DNA of 64,000 bases from Hydrangea macrophylla (GCA_033977485.1 CM066997.1:75548634-75612633), one strand, 5' to 3'. Positions 11,278 to 23,184 are shown, numbered from the stretch's first letter. Notes: a model not told the origin generated them from the sequence alone. Translations and numbers: made by a program.

Positions 11278-11701
11278 AACACTTGCTCGTTTCTTTAGTC
11301 ACTGCTGTCAACTGAGAGAGTCACCAAGCGGTTTGAGAGCATACAAGATTACCGAGCAAGATTCCCGAACTCTTTTCTGCGTAAAACCTTGTAAGTCCTT
11401 TCTTTCTGTCCTCAATTCTTCATTCTCTTCAAAGCTGGAGGGAGCGAACCCACTTAGGCTAGATCGAGCGTGGGGTTTTTTCTTTTTTCAGTTTTGTCAC
11501 TTCTTTCAGTCCGGGGGTACACTAGAGCAGTTTGACCGAACGGGAGTTCCCGGGAGAGTCTTGAGAGATTGTTGTCTTTCTTCTAGAGTCTTGTACGACC
11601 TGCCTTTTAGGTTGTTAGATCTACCTCCTCTGTACATCAGGTTAGGAGTTCTTGACCCGTTCTTAGGTCGTCTTCCCCTTAGGTCTTCCACAGACTTAAT
11701 C

Positions 11702-13810
11702 ATGTGCCATTCCGATTTTAACTCATCGTCCCGGTCGAAAGACGAGCAGTTGCAGTCAGGGTCCCCAAGCGCAAGCTTAGACCCTCCCTCCTTGGCCCCT
11801 TCTGATCAATAGAGTGAGGGGATAATCCTTGCCCGGGCGTCTCCCGAGGAAACACGCCGGGATTCTCTTGTGACCACGACATCTCGGGGTTCGGGCGACG
11901 AGGGGTCTGTACCGAAAAGTCCCGGGGTCGTCTTCTTATGCGAGTCCATAGTCAGTATCCTGTGCGGCCCTGACTTGGATCGGATCTGGGACAGATATGA
12001 CCTTCCCGGACTCTTTTTTCTTGCTGTCCATGATGGCAGAGCGCACTTCCACGAGTCGGGCTTCGTCACGTTGTATGAGGATGCCTTCATGGCAGGCCTT
12101 CGCTTGCCTCTCCACCCAGTTGCCCAAGACGCGCTCATCTACCTCGGGATCTCTCCTGGGCAGCTCGCCCCGAACGGCTGGCGATATCTGATGGGGTGCA
12201 TATCCTTGTGGCCCCATGTTCTCGGGTATGAGCTTACCTTGTAGGAGTTCTTCTAGACTCACCGGCCCTTCAAAGTCCACGGGGAGTCCGGTTTCTTTTC
12301 ACTCGGGGCCAGGCAGGAGCGGAAAATAATTGTCAACTGCCCGAGCAATAATAAAAGATGGAAGAAGAAATTCTTCCAAGTGTCCACCCTAGGGCTGTGT
12401 GAGAAGGCACCGGGTATTCAGTTAAGGACCTCCTGGGCGGGGGAACTGAGGAGTAAGCCCGACCACTCTTTCTTTCTTGCTTAGTCTCTTTATTTTGTCA
12501 CGACTAACCCGTTGGTGCGTTTGTATTGCAGTGGGAGCAGTTGACTTGCCAAGTCTTCTCGACGAGCTTCAAGCGAGGATCTTGTCATTGGTGGAGGACC
12601 CAACTGACATCAACAAAGTACTGACTCGGTCGGGAAGCCCGAAGATCTCCTATAAGCTCCAACGCTTCACCGCTCCCGTCCTCCCGGCGATTATCCCTGG
12701 TGAATTCCATCTCTTGGCCATCTGGTTTTCTTTAAACTTTGCTGAATGCTAACATGCTTCAGGTTTTGCAGAAATGGCTCCCAAGAACACGGCGGTGTTG
12801 AAGGAGAAGGAGGCGACCTTGATGGCCCAGGCTAGCCAAAAGTGGAAGAAGTCGGACCCTCAAGAGGATATCCCGGGGAATTTTCATCCTGGCTGAGAAG
12901 GAGGCTGCCGCCACCTCGACGCCCATAGTAACAATTGCTACTCCACTACCACCTCCTCCTGCTTCCAAACCGACCAGGGTCTCCTTCCCAAGCATGGAGG
13001 AGACTGCTCACGCGGGCCCCTCCTCTAGGCCAGAGGTCGAGACGGCGGACGACGTCTGTGGAAGGGTACGGCCCGGGCTATTGCAGAGTCAAATTGACAA
13101 GTGCACTCTGCTAAGCCCCGAGGCCATCATTGGTTGGATCTACAGCTCTGCTAAGTGTCTTTGCAACATTAACCTTAACTTTCATTCCTTGTGTGTACTG
13201 ACATTGTCTTGTTCTTGCAGATTGGCTGTATTGCGGCCGGGGCTGAGACCACCCTTCCCGGCGTTGCTGAGAGGTTGGCCGCTGCAGAGGCTAACCTTTC
13301 CGTGGAGAGGGCTGCCCGGGAGTCCGTGGAGTTTGCTCTCATCGTGGAAGAAGAAAAATCCCAGGCAAATGCCCTGGAGCTTGGGGAGGTCCGTGACACT
13401 CTGTCAACCAAACGGGCTACTCGGAACGTTGGGGAGGCTAAGGCTGCAGCAGCGGAGGCCGGGAGGATCGCCGCCGAGCAGGTTGCAGAGACTAAAGTTG
13501 CAGCCGCGAAGGCCGGGAGGTTCTCTGCCGAACGGCCACGCTCTCGGAGCTCACTGCTACTCGGGAGGCTGAAGCTAAGGAAGCTGAGGAGGAATTTGAG
13601 GCTGGGTTCCTCACGGGCTACGCTGACCTGACGAAGCGGGCTGCTATTGACCACCCTGACTGGGACTTATCCAGTTATTCTTAGGTAAAGTCCAATTACT
13701 GGAAGGAAGGCCAGGCTGACTCCGAGGTCGTCGCTGAAGCTGCAACGGCGGGGGACCCCTCAATTAATGAGCAAGCTGCAGAGGATGGAGAGATGGTGGC
13801 TGTAGACTAG
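11702..13810 (+). pseudogene. Antisense accessory ORF of element C (putative gypsy-type transposon domain), intron-containing
   Basis: Exon 1 starts at the ATG at 11702, crosses one in-frame TAG (11810-11812), and continues open to about 12244. It carries the block SGFVTLYEDAFMAGLRLPLH followed by LGISPGQLAPNGWR. I associate this with the Pfam family named putative gypsy type transposon, found as extra ORFs in Tat-lineage elements. A degraded WKKKFF block follows near 12360-12400. Later exons look to start at about 12531 after tgtattgcag, at about 12772, and at 13221 after ttcttgcag. The last exon encodes an Ala/Glu-rich coiled coil, then AGFLTGYADLTKR and HPDWDLSSYS, with stop 13808-13810. 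Exon ends are approximate and at least one frameshift (about 13530-13570) and one stop (13682) disrupt it. Function is unknown. Confidence 0.65.
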
Positions 13811-14460
13811 TTTTTTTTTCTTTCTGGGGAGGCTACTACAACTGCCCCCCAGGCTTCGTACAATTTTATTTTAATTAATGAAAAGCCCTCGAGGTCAAAT
13901 TTCCTTTCCATTAATTGTCTTTTTTTCTGTACTGTGCCTATTTTAATTGCTAGTATCCGCTCGGTTTCTGGCCAACCTAACACCTGCCATAGCAAATGTT
14001 TTAGGACCGTAACCAGTAGAACACCTAGTCTTCTTGACCTGTTTAAAAGGTAACTGCCGGGTCTACCGTAGGAACTTGTCCTGTTTAGCGTCCGGGATCG
14101 CCCGGTGTATTATAGGAATACCCTGTATTACCGTCCGGGATATCCCGGTGTATCATAGGTGTATCCTGTTTTACCATCCGGGATATGATCTCTGGTCACT
14201 GTAAGCACTAGGGAATATCTTCCGAGTTCTTTTAGTGACCGGTGTGATTTCCTGTTTTGGCCTAATATTCCCTTGCCCCCCAAGCATTTTGCTAAGGCAG
14301 GAGTGCGGGAGTTAGTAGCCGTAGGAAACTGACCTAAAACATTGGTGGTTGCAGGGTCCATTGGAGTTTGCCATCGTCTGCCACCTAGGGGTTTACCCCC
14401 GTCGGCGGCTGGACCTAGGCGAAGCCTTTAGTAATTTCTTGTTTAGGTCTAGTATCTCCT
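13811..14460. repeat. Tandem and duplicated blocks between accessory gene and pol
   Basis: A 43-bp unit starting gtccgggat is repeated at 14090-14132 and 14133-14175, with partial copies on either side. A longer diverged direct repeat pairs 14272-14368 with 14459-14553; both contain a cccccc block and ggtggttgcagggtcc. Such repeat-rich, fast-changing 3' regions are known in Tat/Ogre-type elements. RNase H and integrase would be expected between RT and this zone but are absent. Confidence 0.7.
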
Positions 14461-14559
14461 TACCCCCCGAGCGTCCTGTGAAGGCGGGAGCGTGTTGAGG
14501 AGCGACCATAGGAAACCAACCTGGAACATGGGTGGTTGCAGGGTCCTTTTGTGCCTGGG

Positions 14560-15375
14560 TTCAGAGCCCGAGGTCTTTTAGGTGCCTGGGTTCGGAGCCA
14601 AGTACAAAAGCAATTCTTCCCCGAGCACGGGTGTAAAGAGTAGAGGAGGGGAAGCCAGGTACTTCTTGAGTTGCTGGAAGGCCTCTTCACACTCTTCTAA
14701 CCACTAGAATGCCTTGTGAAGGATTTTAAAGAATGGCAGGCACCAGTCGGTAGCTCGGGAGACAAATCTGTTTAATACGGCCACCCGTCCGGCTAAGCTC
14801 TGAACCTCCTTTGTTGATTTGGGCGACCGCATGTTGATGATGGCTTTGATCTTTTTGGGGTTTTCCTCAATTCCCTGTTTGCTGACTAAGTGGCCCAGAA
14901 ATTTCCCGGACGAGACGCCGAAGGTGCATTTGGCCGGGTTCAACCTCATCCTGAATTTTCTCAAAATGCTGAAGGCCCCGGCCAGATGCTCAAGGTGGTC
15001 GGGCTCGTCCCGGCTCTTGACCAGTAGATCATCCACATATACCTCCATAAACTTTCCAATGAGGTCTTTGAATATATAGTTGACCAGGCGTTGGTAGGTG
15101 GCCCCAGCATTCTTGAGATCGAATGGCATCACCTTGTAGCAATACGTGCCTTGGTCAGTGATGAATGCAGTCTTCTCTTCGTCCCTGGGGTACATGCTGA
15201 TCTGGTTGTACCCCGAGTAAGCACCCATGAATGAGAGGAGTGAGTGACCTGCTGTGGAGTCCACAAGGAGGTCTATCCTGGGTAGTGGATAGCAGTCCTT
15301 GGGGTAATATTTGTTGAGGTCGGTGAAGTACACGCACATCCTCCACTTCCCGCTGCTTTTCTTGACAAGTACCAC
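14560..15375 (-). pseudogene. Element C reverse transcriptase and start of RNase H
   Basis: The minus-strand frame 15375-14704 holds most of a Ty3/gypsy RT. It includes KWRMCVYFTDLNKYYPKDCY (family VDFTDLN), YSGYNQI, the palm motif KVMPFDLKNAGATYQR, the catalytic YVDDLLVKS with both Asp intact, and LNPAKCTFGV. It continues upstream into the protease frame with a stop where the family has a PNVV-type sequence. Downstream (to about 14560) the frame enters RNase H with an EEAFQQLKKYLA-like segment and then breaks up. RNA-directed DNA polymerase activity is the family role; this copy is truncated and unlikely to work. Confidence 0.88.
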
Positions 15376-15384
15376 ATTGTCTAG

Positions 15385-16230
15385 CTAGTCGGGGTAGTGG
15401 ACTTCTCGTATGGAATGGGCTTTGAGGAGCTTCTCGACCTCTTCACTCACTACCTTCTGTCTCTCGAGGGCCATGCCCCTCCTTTTCTGCTTCACCTGCC
15501 TGCAATCTAGACTGACATTGAGTCGATGGGACATTACCTGGGGGTCAATCCCGGGTATATCCTCGTAACTCCAAGCAAAAATGTCTTGATTTTGCCTCAG
15601 GAACTGGGTCAGTTTTTCCTTCAGGCCGGGCTCCAATAGGGTGCCAATGCTGACCATGAAGTCAGGGTACTTGAGATTCAGCATCACACTTTCCGATTCT
15701 TCCACCGGACCTACCGTGTTTCTTTGGTCCCGGGGGTCCATCCCTTGAATGTTTAATGTTTCAGTGATAGCCTCCCCGCGTAACGAGCTGACATAGCAAT
15801 TCCGGGCAGTAGTCTGATCTCCACGCAAGTATCCGGGTCCCTGAGGAGTTGGGAACTTCACTATTAAGCTGTAGGTGGAGACGACCGCTCTGGCCTTATT
15901 GAGGGTCGGTCTGCCAAGGATGACATTGTAGGCCGACAGGGCTTCTACAATCACAAAATTGGTCATCATGGAGGCCTGCTGAGGGTAGGTCCCCATGAGA
16001 ACTAGAAGCTCGATTGTCCCGAGCGGTTGTGTGCTGGAGCCATTGAATCCAACCAGGGGTATGGTGACCGGTCGGAGGCGATCCCTGGAGATCCTGAGCT
16101 GATCGAATGCCGACGTGAACATAATGTCGGACGAGCTGCTTGTATCCACTAGCACCCTCTTGACCATAGAGTTGGCTATAGAAAGCGTCACTACTAGCGG
16201 GTCATCATGGGGGCAGTGGACACCCTGTAA
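15385..16230 (-). pseudogene. Element C aspartic protease and RT amino end
   Basis: The minus-strand frame contains a retropepsin-like block. Its catalytic triplet reads DTS in VLVDTSSSSDIMF, where the family has DTG, so the glycine is lost. The flap and ILGRPTLNKARAVVSTYSL region follow, then a linker and the start of RT (RQNQDIFAWSYEDIPGIDP, then the basic KQKRRGMA segment). It cleaves the gag-pol polyprotein in intact relatives. The broken active site suggests inactivity. Confidence 0.85.
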
Positions 16231-16425
16231 GTCATTGGATGTGAATGTTAGAACATTGGTTGGGGAGGAGCCGTTGGATTAGACCTGCCAGACATCCGCC
16301 CGGGATGCTCGAGCATGCCTCTTCCGTGTTGACTGGGAATCTCCTCCGCCTGACATTCCTCTGGAGATCACGTGGATGTGGCCAAGTGGTGGTGTCTGAT
16401 CGGGAGCTCGGGGGTCCTGCCGGGG

Positions 16426-18003
16426 TCATCTGTCTGTTGTGACGAACTCCGCAAGGTGTCCCTGCTCGATCAGCTTCTTTATTGCTATATTTAATCTAAA
16501 GGAATCCTCTGTTTCATGGCCGTGATCCCTGTGGTAACGGCATAACTTGTCCCGGCTCCTCTTATCGGGTGGGGCTCTGAGTTTAGCTGGCTGTTGGAGC
16601 AACCTCTGTGCCTCTACGGTGGCAATGACTTCATGTAAAAGCCAGGAAAGGGGTGTGAAAGCGATCGAGGGCTGACCCCGGGCATCCTTCTGATCTTGCT
16701 TTGGCTTCTTTCCCGAGCCCTTCTCGAATCTTTCACGCTTGCGCTTGGCCTTCGGGGATTCGTCTCCCGCCTGGCCGGCGCGCTTCGTCTTCAAGAACTC
16801 TTCGGTATCAATTTACTTTCGGACCCTCTCCGAGAGCTCTACCAGGGTTGCCGGTTGGTCATGATGGAATGACGTGGTGACCTTGGTGTGTTGAACTCCT
16901 GTGCAGAAGGCCATAATTGCGGCCGTTTCATTTAGATTGCAAATCTGAAGCCTTTGCAGGTTGAAATGGTCCACATACTCCCTCAAGGACTCCCCTTTGT
17001 GCTGCTTGATGGTCAGTAGTTGAGTGTCCGGTTGTGACCGGTCGAGCATCCCGACAAACTGGCTAATGAATAGCTTGTCGAGGGTTTTGAAATCATCGAC
17101 AGTCTGGGGGTTTAATGCGTAGAACCACTGTGCAGCTGGCCCCTTGAGGGTACTAGGAAAGGCCAGGCACAGTAGCTCGTCCATCGTGGTGACCAGCGCC
17201 ATCTGAGCCTTGTAAGTGCGGATGTGGTCCACCGGACTCTCTGTGCCGTCATAGGAGCTGAGGTGATGGGGTTTGAACTTCAGTGGAATAGGAAACCGTG
17301 TCACCTGAGCAGTATAAGGTGATTCAGTCTCCGTGTTGGTGAGGTCGTGGCCGGACTTGCGGTTTAACCTCTCGATTTGCTGCTACAATTCCTCGACCTG
17401 GGGCTTTACGTCATCCCGCCCGGTTCTCCTCTCTATATCCGAGCGGTAGGTTGGGTTGGACGACGAGGCCTCTTACTCAAAGCGCGTCGACCTCAGGGAT
17501 AGGGCCCGACTCCTTGTTCGGGAAAGGGTGTGCCTAAGATCCCCCTGGCTCAGGGCCGGAGGGTCCTCGGCCGATTCCCGGGCTTTTCGTTCGGACTCCT
17601 CCCCTCTCGCTGTACGCCATCAGTCGATAATAGTTCTGGCGTCCTCCACCCGGCGAGGATTGGGCCGAGCTCGTCTCTGCGAGCGGCTGGTTTCCTGGCT
17701 ACACTCTCCATCGCTGGGGCGTTCCCGGTCCGGCGAGGACACCAGGGTCGAAAGGGCTTGCCTTTGCGCCCGAGCGGGCCTTTGAACAGGGGTGCTCTTC
17801 TCAGGCTGATTCTCTGATGCAGGGCGCTTCTCCTATCGGGCCAAAAGTGCCTCCATCTGTTCCTGTGTTCGGCGCTGACCGTCCAGGAGTTGTGCCAATG
17901 CTGCCGTTATTTGTTCGGTGGTCATGGAGGCAGCCCACTGCTCAAGCTACGGGTTCTCCTGACCGCTCAGAACAGCGGCTCCCTTACCCGTCTTTGGCAG
18001 CAT
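16426..18003 (-). pseudogene. Element C gag
   Basis: The frame opens at the minus-strand ATG 18003-18001, 43 bp inside the primer-binding region, and runs with several stop codons (including TAG near 17385 and TAA at 16813-16815). The central segment 17304-16813 is a retrotransposon gag domain (SSYDGTESPVDHIRTYKAQM, GPAAQWFYALNP, FISQFVG, the block HKGESLREYVDHFN). A basic linker follows, then a zinc-knuckle-like CRYHRDHGHETEDSFRL whose final ligand position is Ser. Gag forms the cytoplasmic virus-like particle. Stops make this copy non-coding. Confidence 0.85.
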
Positions 18004-18039
18004 GTTGATCAGTCAAGAATTTGTTGGTGAGAAGACTTT

Positions 18040-18064
18040 GTCGTTTCCCACAGACGGAGCCAAA
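18040..18064 (-). promoter_or_regulatory. Element C primer-binding site
   Basis: Reads TTTGGCTCCGTCTGTGGGA on the minus strand, one base from the inner edge of the right LTR. The Tat-lineage form has GGCGCC where this has GGCTCC, a probable CpG decay. Confidence 0.8.
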
Positions 18065-18065
18065 C

Positions 18066-18589
18066 TGATGATGCCTAAAACTGGTAAGAAGGGTTTAGAG
18101 AGAAAATAAGACAAGAACAATTTGTATGTGGTTCGGTACCGTTAACGAGGTGACCTATATCCACAGTTCCCTGCTAGAGAATAATTTTGTTGAATGCTTG
18201 TTAGCTAGAGAATAATTTTCAGATCGGATCCCTGTAAACAGGGTAGGTGGGCTCTTTTATAGATGCAAGAATCCACCCTTACATGGTAAGTTAATAGGAT
18301 TAGGAAATCTAATCTAATTACACTTGATTGGCATAATTTGGGAAAAGTTTCCTAAATGGTTTAGGAAACTGCCACATTCCCTTCACAAACTTGTAATTAG
18401 TTTAGGAAACTGCTGGTAGACTGGGATCGCGTAACGCCGCGACCTTCATGCCCGGTCTGTTGGTACAAACTGCCCGGTTATAACAAACACCTCGGGATAG
18501 CTCGGCTGTTGGCGTCTTTACCGGAATAACCGGCACCTCTTGGTGACGTGGCAGGCTGGCTTCATGACTAGATTATTTTAGACATATCA
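18066..18589 (-). repeat. Element C right LTR (5' LTR in element sense)
   Basis: 524 bp, matching 10315-10915 but about 77 bp shorter. Where the left LTR has its 95-bp segment, this copy has a short duplicate of gctagagaataatttt. The TATA box CTATAAAA is on the minus strand at 18255-18262. Confidence 0.9.
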
Positions 18590-18918
18590 GTATCTACATG
18601 GCACAAAGATAGACTAATACTATCCTAGAGTTAGAGAGCTAAGGAATAGCACTAAGTGTTGTTTCCCTCTTAGTCTATGAGAGACTATGTCAAAAGAAAC
18701 TCAAGAAATGTTAGGTCTGGTCTTTCATTTTTAAGTCAAAAGAGATACCCATTTTATAACTTGGAAGACTCAAAGTTTCCAACTTCAAAATACATACATG
18801 ACATCTGTCGTTGTCCTCTATTAAAATGGGCCTAGTGGGTTATTGTTCGTGGACCTTTTCTATTTTGCCAATCTACATATGTAGAGATATAATATAAATG
18901 TGTGCATGTATTTATGTA

Positions 18919-19042
18919 GTATAATGTTTAGGGTGTACCTTTAAACACTCAAAAAGTATATATACCTCAAGGTGGACCAGTTTTTATTGTTCCACTCAAG
19001 GTGTGGATGCTTTTTGAGTGTAGATGGGCCCTAACATTATTG
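18919..19042. mobile_element. 124-bp MITE with 9-bp target duplication
   Basis: Inverted ends (GTATAATGTTTAGGG inward from the left, CAATAATGTTAGGG from the right) enclose a further internal hairpin (acactcaaaaag with cactcaaaaagc). Flanks repeat ATTTATGTA exactly at 18910-18918 and 19043-19051. A 9-bp duplication fits Mutator-like elements. Confidence 0.6.
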
Positions 19043-19780
19043 ATTTATGTATCATTTCAAAAGTCCCTAGTATCCTGACATAGCCACAGTATAGCACCCC
19101 ATCTCATTCACATGCAAGTGGGTCCCACTAATCTAGGGTGGACTCAGGATTTGATCTCAGAGGGGCACACTTAATTTGATGGAGAATCGGGAGCAATGCT
19201 CCAAAGAATAATTTTTTTGTAGAAGCACCATAATTTTGGATTTCTAGGATATTAAAAAGGCTACCATTATTGTCAAAGTAAACTAGTTATGTGTCAAATT
19301 GAGACTTGTACACATAACCAGTTGCTTGCTTGTAGTTTTATGCAGGTGTGCCAGAACCAAAAGTGGTTCGGTGTGTGCAAACTAATTTCCTAAAATGCTT
19401 GTGTGAGTGATACACAAGGCTTAAAAATCTAATTTCTAACAAGTGATTGTGAAAAAGTACCCTCACCTAAAGGTACCTAGATAATACTGAAGCGTTCAAG
19501 TCAAGCAAGTGATGAAAGAGATTAAGAGACATTAAATAAAATAGACTTTTATTTAATTGAATCAAGGAAAGAGAAAATTACAAGAAGTAACGTAAAAAGC
19601 TAAGAAAATAAAAAAGATGCTTTAGTTGCCTAAAACTATGAATGCTTTGAAGAATGCATTTTGAATGCTTTTTTGAATTTTGTTTTTCGATTATGACGCG
19701 GAGTGATCTTCAATGTTGGTCGGCCTGTCAATTTATAGCGGCCTATACCGATAGAGATAAGGAAATAAAAATATCATGAA
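19043..19780. other. No supported gene; sequence left of element B
   Basis: AT-rich sequence without recognised coding or element features. It ends with ATGAA (19776-19780), which would be the left copy of a target duplication for element B. The partner lies outside the window. Confidence 0.45.
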
Positions 19781-20689
19781 TGTATAACACCAGTGTGCGG
19801 GTTTATAGTAGTTTATTACATGTATGATACATGATAATGTGATGTGATGTGTATTATGACACATGTTTGAGTGAGTTGTGTCTCACGAATTAAATTGGGT
19901 GTCTATGTAAGAGAACCTTCCGAGATTGTGTGAAATGGATGTTTTGATGTTGTGAAGTCACTCCGAGATTGAGACGTTCATTATAGAATACCCTAAATAT
20001 TTATCTGAAAATAAATGTTTACCTGTGTATTTCACTATCTGTATTATTATATGGTTTAGAAAATATTTTTGTCGTTAATTCTAGTATCCTTGTGAGTACG
20101 AATTAACACGCTACATAATTGGTAGGCTAATTAGTAATTTCGTAAAATTATGTGGAACCGCGTTTTAGCAACCAAACAAAACTTAGATTAAAACTTTTAT
20201 AATTTATAGTTTTCACTCATGAATCAATGAATTAGATGTGTAAGACGTTTCGGAGAATAATTAGACGTTTTGAGAACTCGTGGGGAGGTAAATACAATTT
20301 TTGAGGGTCATAGCCATATATACAAAGAGGTGAGATTTTTTCATAAGTTATAACCTAAATTAGAAATCAGGAGAGGAGAGATTTGGGATTTCTTGGCTTA
20401 GAGCTTCAAGATACAAATCGACGAACTTCTGTCCGTTTGTTTTTCTCCAAATTTCATGTTCGAACCCCTTGAAGTAAAGCCATCATTTTGATATCCACTA
20501 TGTTTTGTTTGGATTAGTTTTTCGAAGACTCGTTTTTGGGAATTTTTATTAAAAGATGATAACCGAACTTTTGATCCATAGGAATCGTATTAGAAGGACT
20601 TCTACATGTTCCTTATACTCGAGTTTTCCTTGGAACGGGATTTAGGAGCGTTAATCGGAGGTGAGTGATTCAACTATGTGTTTTGGAAT
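19781..20689 (+). repeat. Element B 5' LTR, first part
   Basis: Aligns through its length with 61131-62030 (for example gagcgttaatc, gaggtgagtgattcaactatg at the end). It is broken at ttttggaat, where copia begins, and resumes with tgattcc at 47983. The uninterrupted junction ttttggaatgattcc is preserved at 62025-62038. Confidence 0.9.
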
Positions 20690-21192
20690 CTCAAACCATT
20701 ACTTTATATATGAGACATTGACATTTTAATATATGGATATCAACTTTACATTTAGTTATGTATCTTTCTTTCATAAGTTGATTGTTATCCTTAAGTATCA
20801 TAGTAAGTAATTCATGTATGTATGATATACAGACAAGTGAGATACGAAGTACTATTCTTTGTTACTTATAACTTGTCACAGTGCATGATGAGACTGGATA
20901 TCTCATCAGGTTTACACTGTAGCATGACTAACTACCATTGGATGGAGTGATTAATCTCAATCAGTAGAGTGTAACTCTTAGTTAATATGCTAGTGCTTAT
21001 AGTGCATTGACGGACCTGTGCTTTCCTATTGAAATTAAGACTGTCAATTAGTCGATAGGAACTCATAACTTGTATAAGATACGTGTTCTCAATCTTGAGA
21101 CGATTATGAACATAGACTATGGATGTGGCTGCTTTGATTTACCAATCAGTGAGGTCTATAGAAGATCAACACCTGAGTATCTTGGGTATGTC
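20690..21192 (+). repeat. Copia 5' LTR, first part
   Basis: Matches 46489-46996 of the 3' LTR. It ends with ATGTC (21188-21192), which is repeated at 39832-39836 beyond element A. Confidence 0.93.
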
Positions 21193-21698
21193 TGTCACGC
21201 CCCGAAGTACCAAAAATAGGGAAAAATAAATTTCCTTTATGGGTTCGTAGACACGTGACTGGTTGTGAGTGTCACCTGATTGTCCAAACATGCTTATAAC
21301 AGTAATATGATATGGGAAAGTGACTAAGTTCAGCGGAAGCAGAAATTTAAAGCATCCAAGTCTTACATCAGTAGTATATTACAAGCCAAAAAGATATCCA
21401 AAAGATACATATTATAAGACCAGCTAAACTATTACATCACTAACATAATAATAACAGAACTACAACAAAAGAAAAGCTCCAAAGTCTTCAACTGGTGAAA
21501 CCGTAGCCTTCCTCGTAGTAATCTTCACTAGCATAGTCTTCAGTAGTAAAGTCAGCATCTTGATAGCAATCTGCTCTGTCTGGACCTGCAAAGGCTGGAC
21601 GTGGAAGGTCCAGCGGCATGAAAAGCCGTTAGCGGGTAAGCTAAGTGAGGGTCCCCTTAAGGTTACCACCACTTAAGGTAAGTTATTCTTCATCTCTT

Positions 21699-23171
21699 TG
21701 ATCTTGTCAATATCAATATATAAAAGTATACTTTACTTTTCTAAAGATTTGCAGTGTGGAAGTAAAGGTCGAACCCACAGAGATTGATTAACTACCGCGC
21801 TTTAATTTTAAAACCTAAATCTAATTAATTAAGAAAAACAGATTTTGATTTGATTTTAATAAAACTAAGAACAATAAAAGTAAATCTAAATTATGAAAGC
21901 AATTAAAGTTGTTTTAAAGATATTTAAAGGGAACATAGGATTGCAAATCCACCACTAGCTTCATAATAGGAATACTTATGAATCACTTTAGCCTATTAAG
22001 TTGGATGATAATGGAGAATTGTAGCTACAAGCCCAATTCCTCCGTCAAGAAAATAACTATGGTTCAAGCACCAACATAATCCATCTTCGGTTAGCACGAA
22101 TTATCCCACACTAAACTAGGGTTGTGGTATAATCTGTCTAATCTAGGCATGGACTATTCGGATACTTGATAGCACAATTCAATAAAGCACCATTACATGT
22201 AAACAATCCATACAAGCACAGCAAATATAGATCATTGAGCACATCACAGTCAAAATAGATCTAAGACAAGAATAAACTTTGAAAGTAATGATTTAATCAA
22301 TAAAAGTACGATTTATTTATAAAAATCCTCTAAACATGTAATCATCATCCATACATAATAAATCTAAAATAAAAACATAAATAAAACCCTATTACTTGGC
22401 TAGGGTTTCATTGAAACCCTAGATCTAGAGTCTAGTTGTCCATAGAATTGATGAACGGCAAGAGGTTGATGGAGGAGGCCATGGGAATCCTTGGTCTTCT
22501 TCTTCTTCTCCTTGCTTTTCTCTCTTCAATGGCTGAAAATAATGTATAATATGGCTGTATATTGATGTGTATAATGATGTGTAATCTTCAATTTGATTTA
22601 GAATAGGATTTATATAGAGTTTGGAAGGATTTAGGAAGCTTTCCTAAGTCAAATCGCACTAAAACAGCTATATTTACGTTTCTGGACGTCATATGCACAA
22701 ACCACCTTCGCTGGGCACCTTAATTTAATAAAATACGCGTTTTTGGTTTTTTCAAAGGTCGCTCACGCGACCCGCTCGCGCGAGGTCCTTTTCGCTGCAC
22801 TGCGCGACTTTCGTAGAATTACGATAACTTTTTGCTCGGAACTCGGATTAACTCGCCGTTTGAAGCCACGCGTCCGTAACTCGAAGATCTACAGTTTATA
22901 TCTATGGAGAAATTTCTCAAATCCAAAGTATTATTTGTCAAAAATGTGATTTTCCAAGACTGCTACTGCATTCAGCTTTCACCGGAATCACCGTTTGAGC
23001 CCAGGATGACTTGCAAAGCCACTAATCATTGGATTTTTGTGCATTTTCAAGTTAAAGCTCCAAATCCTGCAAAATTTAGAATACTTATTAAACAATAACT
23101 AATAACTACATGAAATGGGCTAACAAAGCGTATTTTTAGAACTATAAACGGTAACTATTCCTCGCCGATCA
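21699..23171 (-). repeat. Element D left LTR (3' LTR in element sense)
   Basis: 1,473 bp. Minus-strand TATA ctatataaat at 22608-22617. A GC-rich palindromic module (gctcgcgcgag type) lies at 22757-22810, about 140 bp upstream in the minus sense. The open frames at 22743-23098 are LTR sequence, not genes. Confidence 0.92.
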
Positions 23172-23184
23172 CACCCCCAAACCT
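23172..23184 (-). promoter_or_regulatory. Element D polypurine tract
   Basis: Minus strand reads AGGTTTGGGGGTG directly against the LTR terminus, the expected plus-strand primer position. The same block recurs at 24932-24943. Confidence 0.7.

Larger units (their letters stand above)
10315..18589 (-). mobile_element. Element C: Ty3/gypsy, Tat-type, partial
   Basis: Bounded by direct repeats starting TGATGATGCC and ending GACATATCA. Near-identical 5-bp flanks lie outside (ATATC at 10310-10314, GTATC at 18590-18594). Just inside the right LTR the minus strand reads TTTGGCTCCGTCTGTGGGA (18046-18064), the primer-binding-site region typical of Tat-lineage gypsy elements. A polypurine tract (minus-strand AAAATGGGGGGCAGC) abuts the left LTR at about 10916-10930. 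Minus-strand order is gag, protease, RT, start of RNase H, then a tandem-repeat zone and a plus-strand accessory gene. Integrase is missing, so the copy is an internally deleted derivative. Confidence 0.9.
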
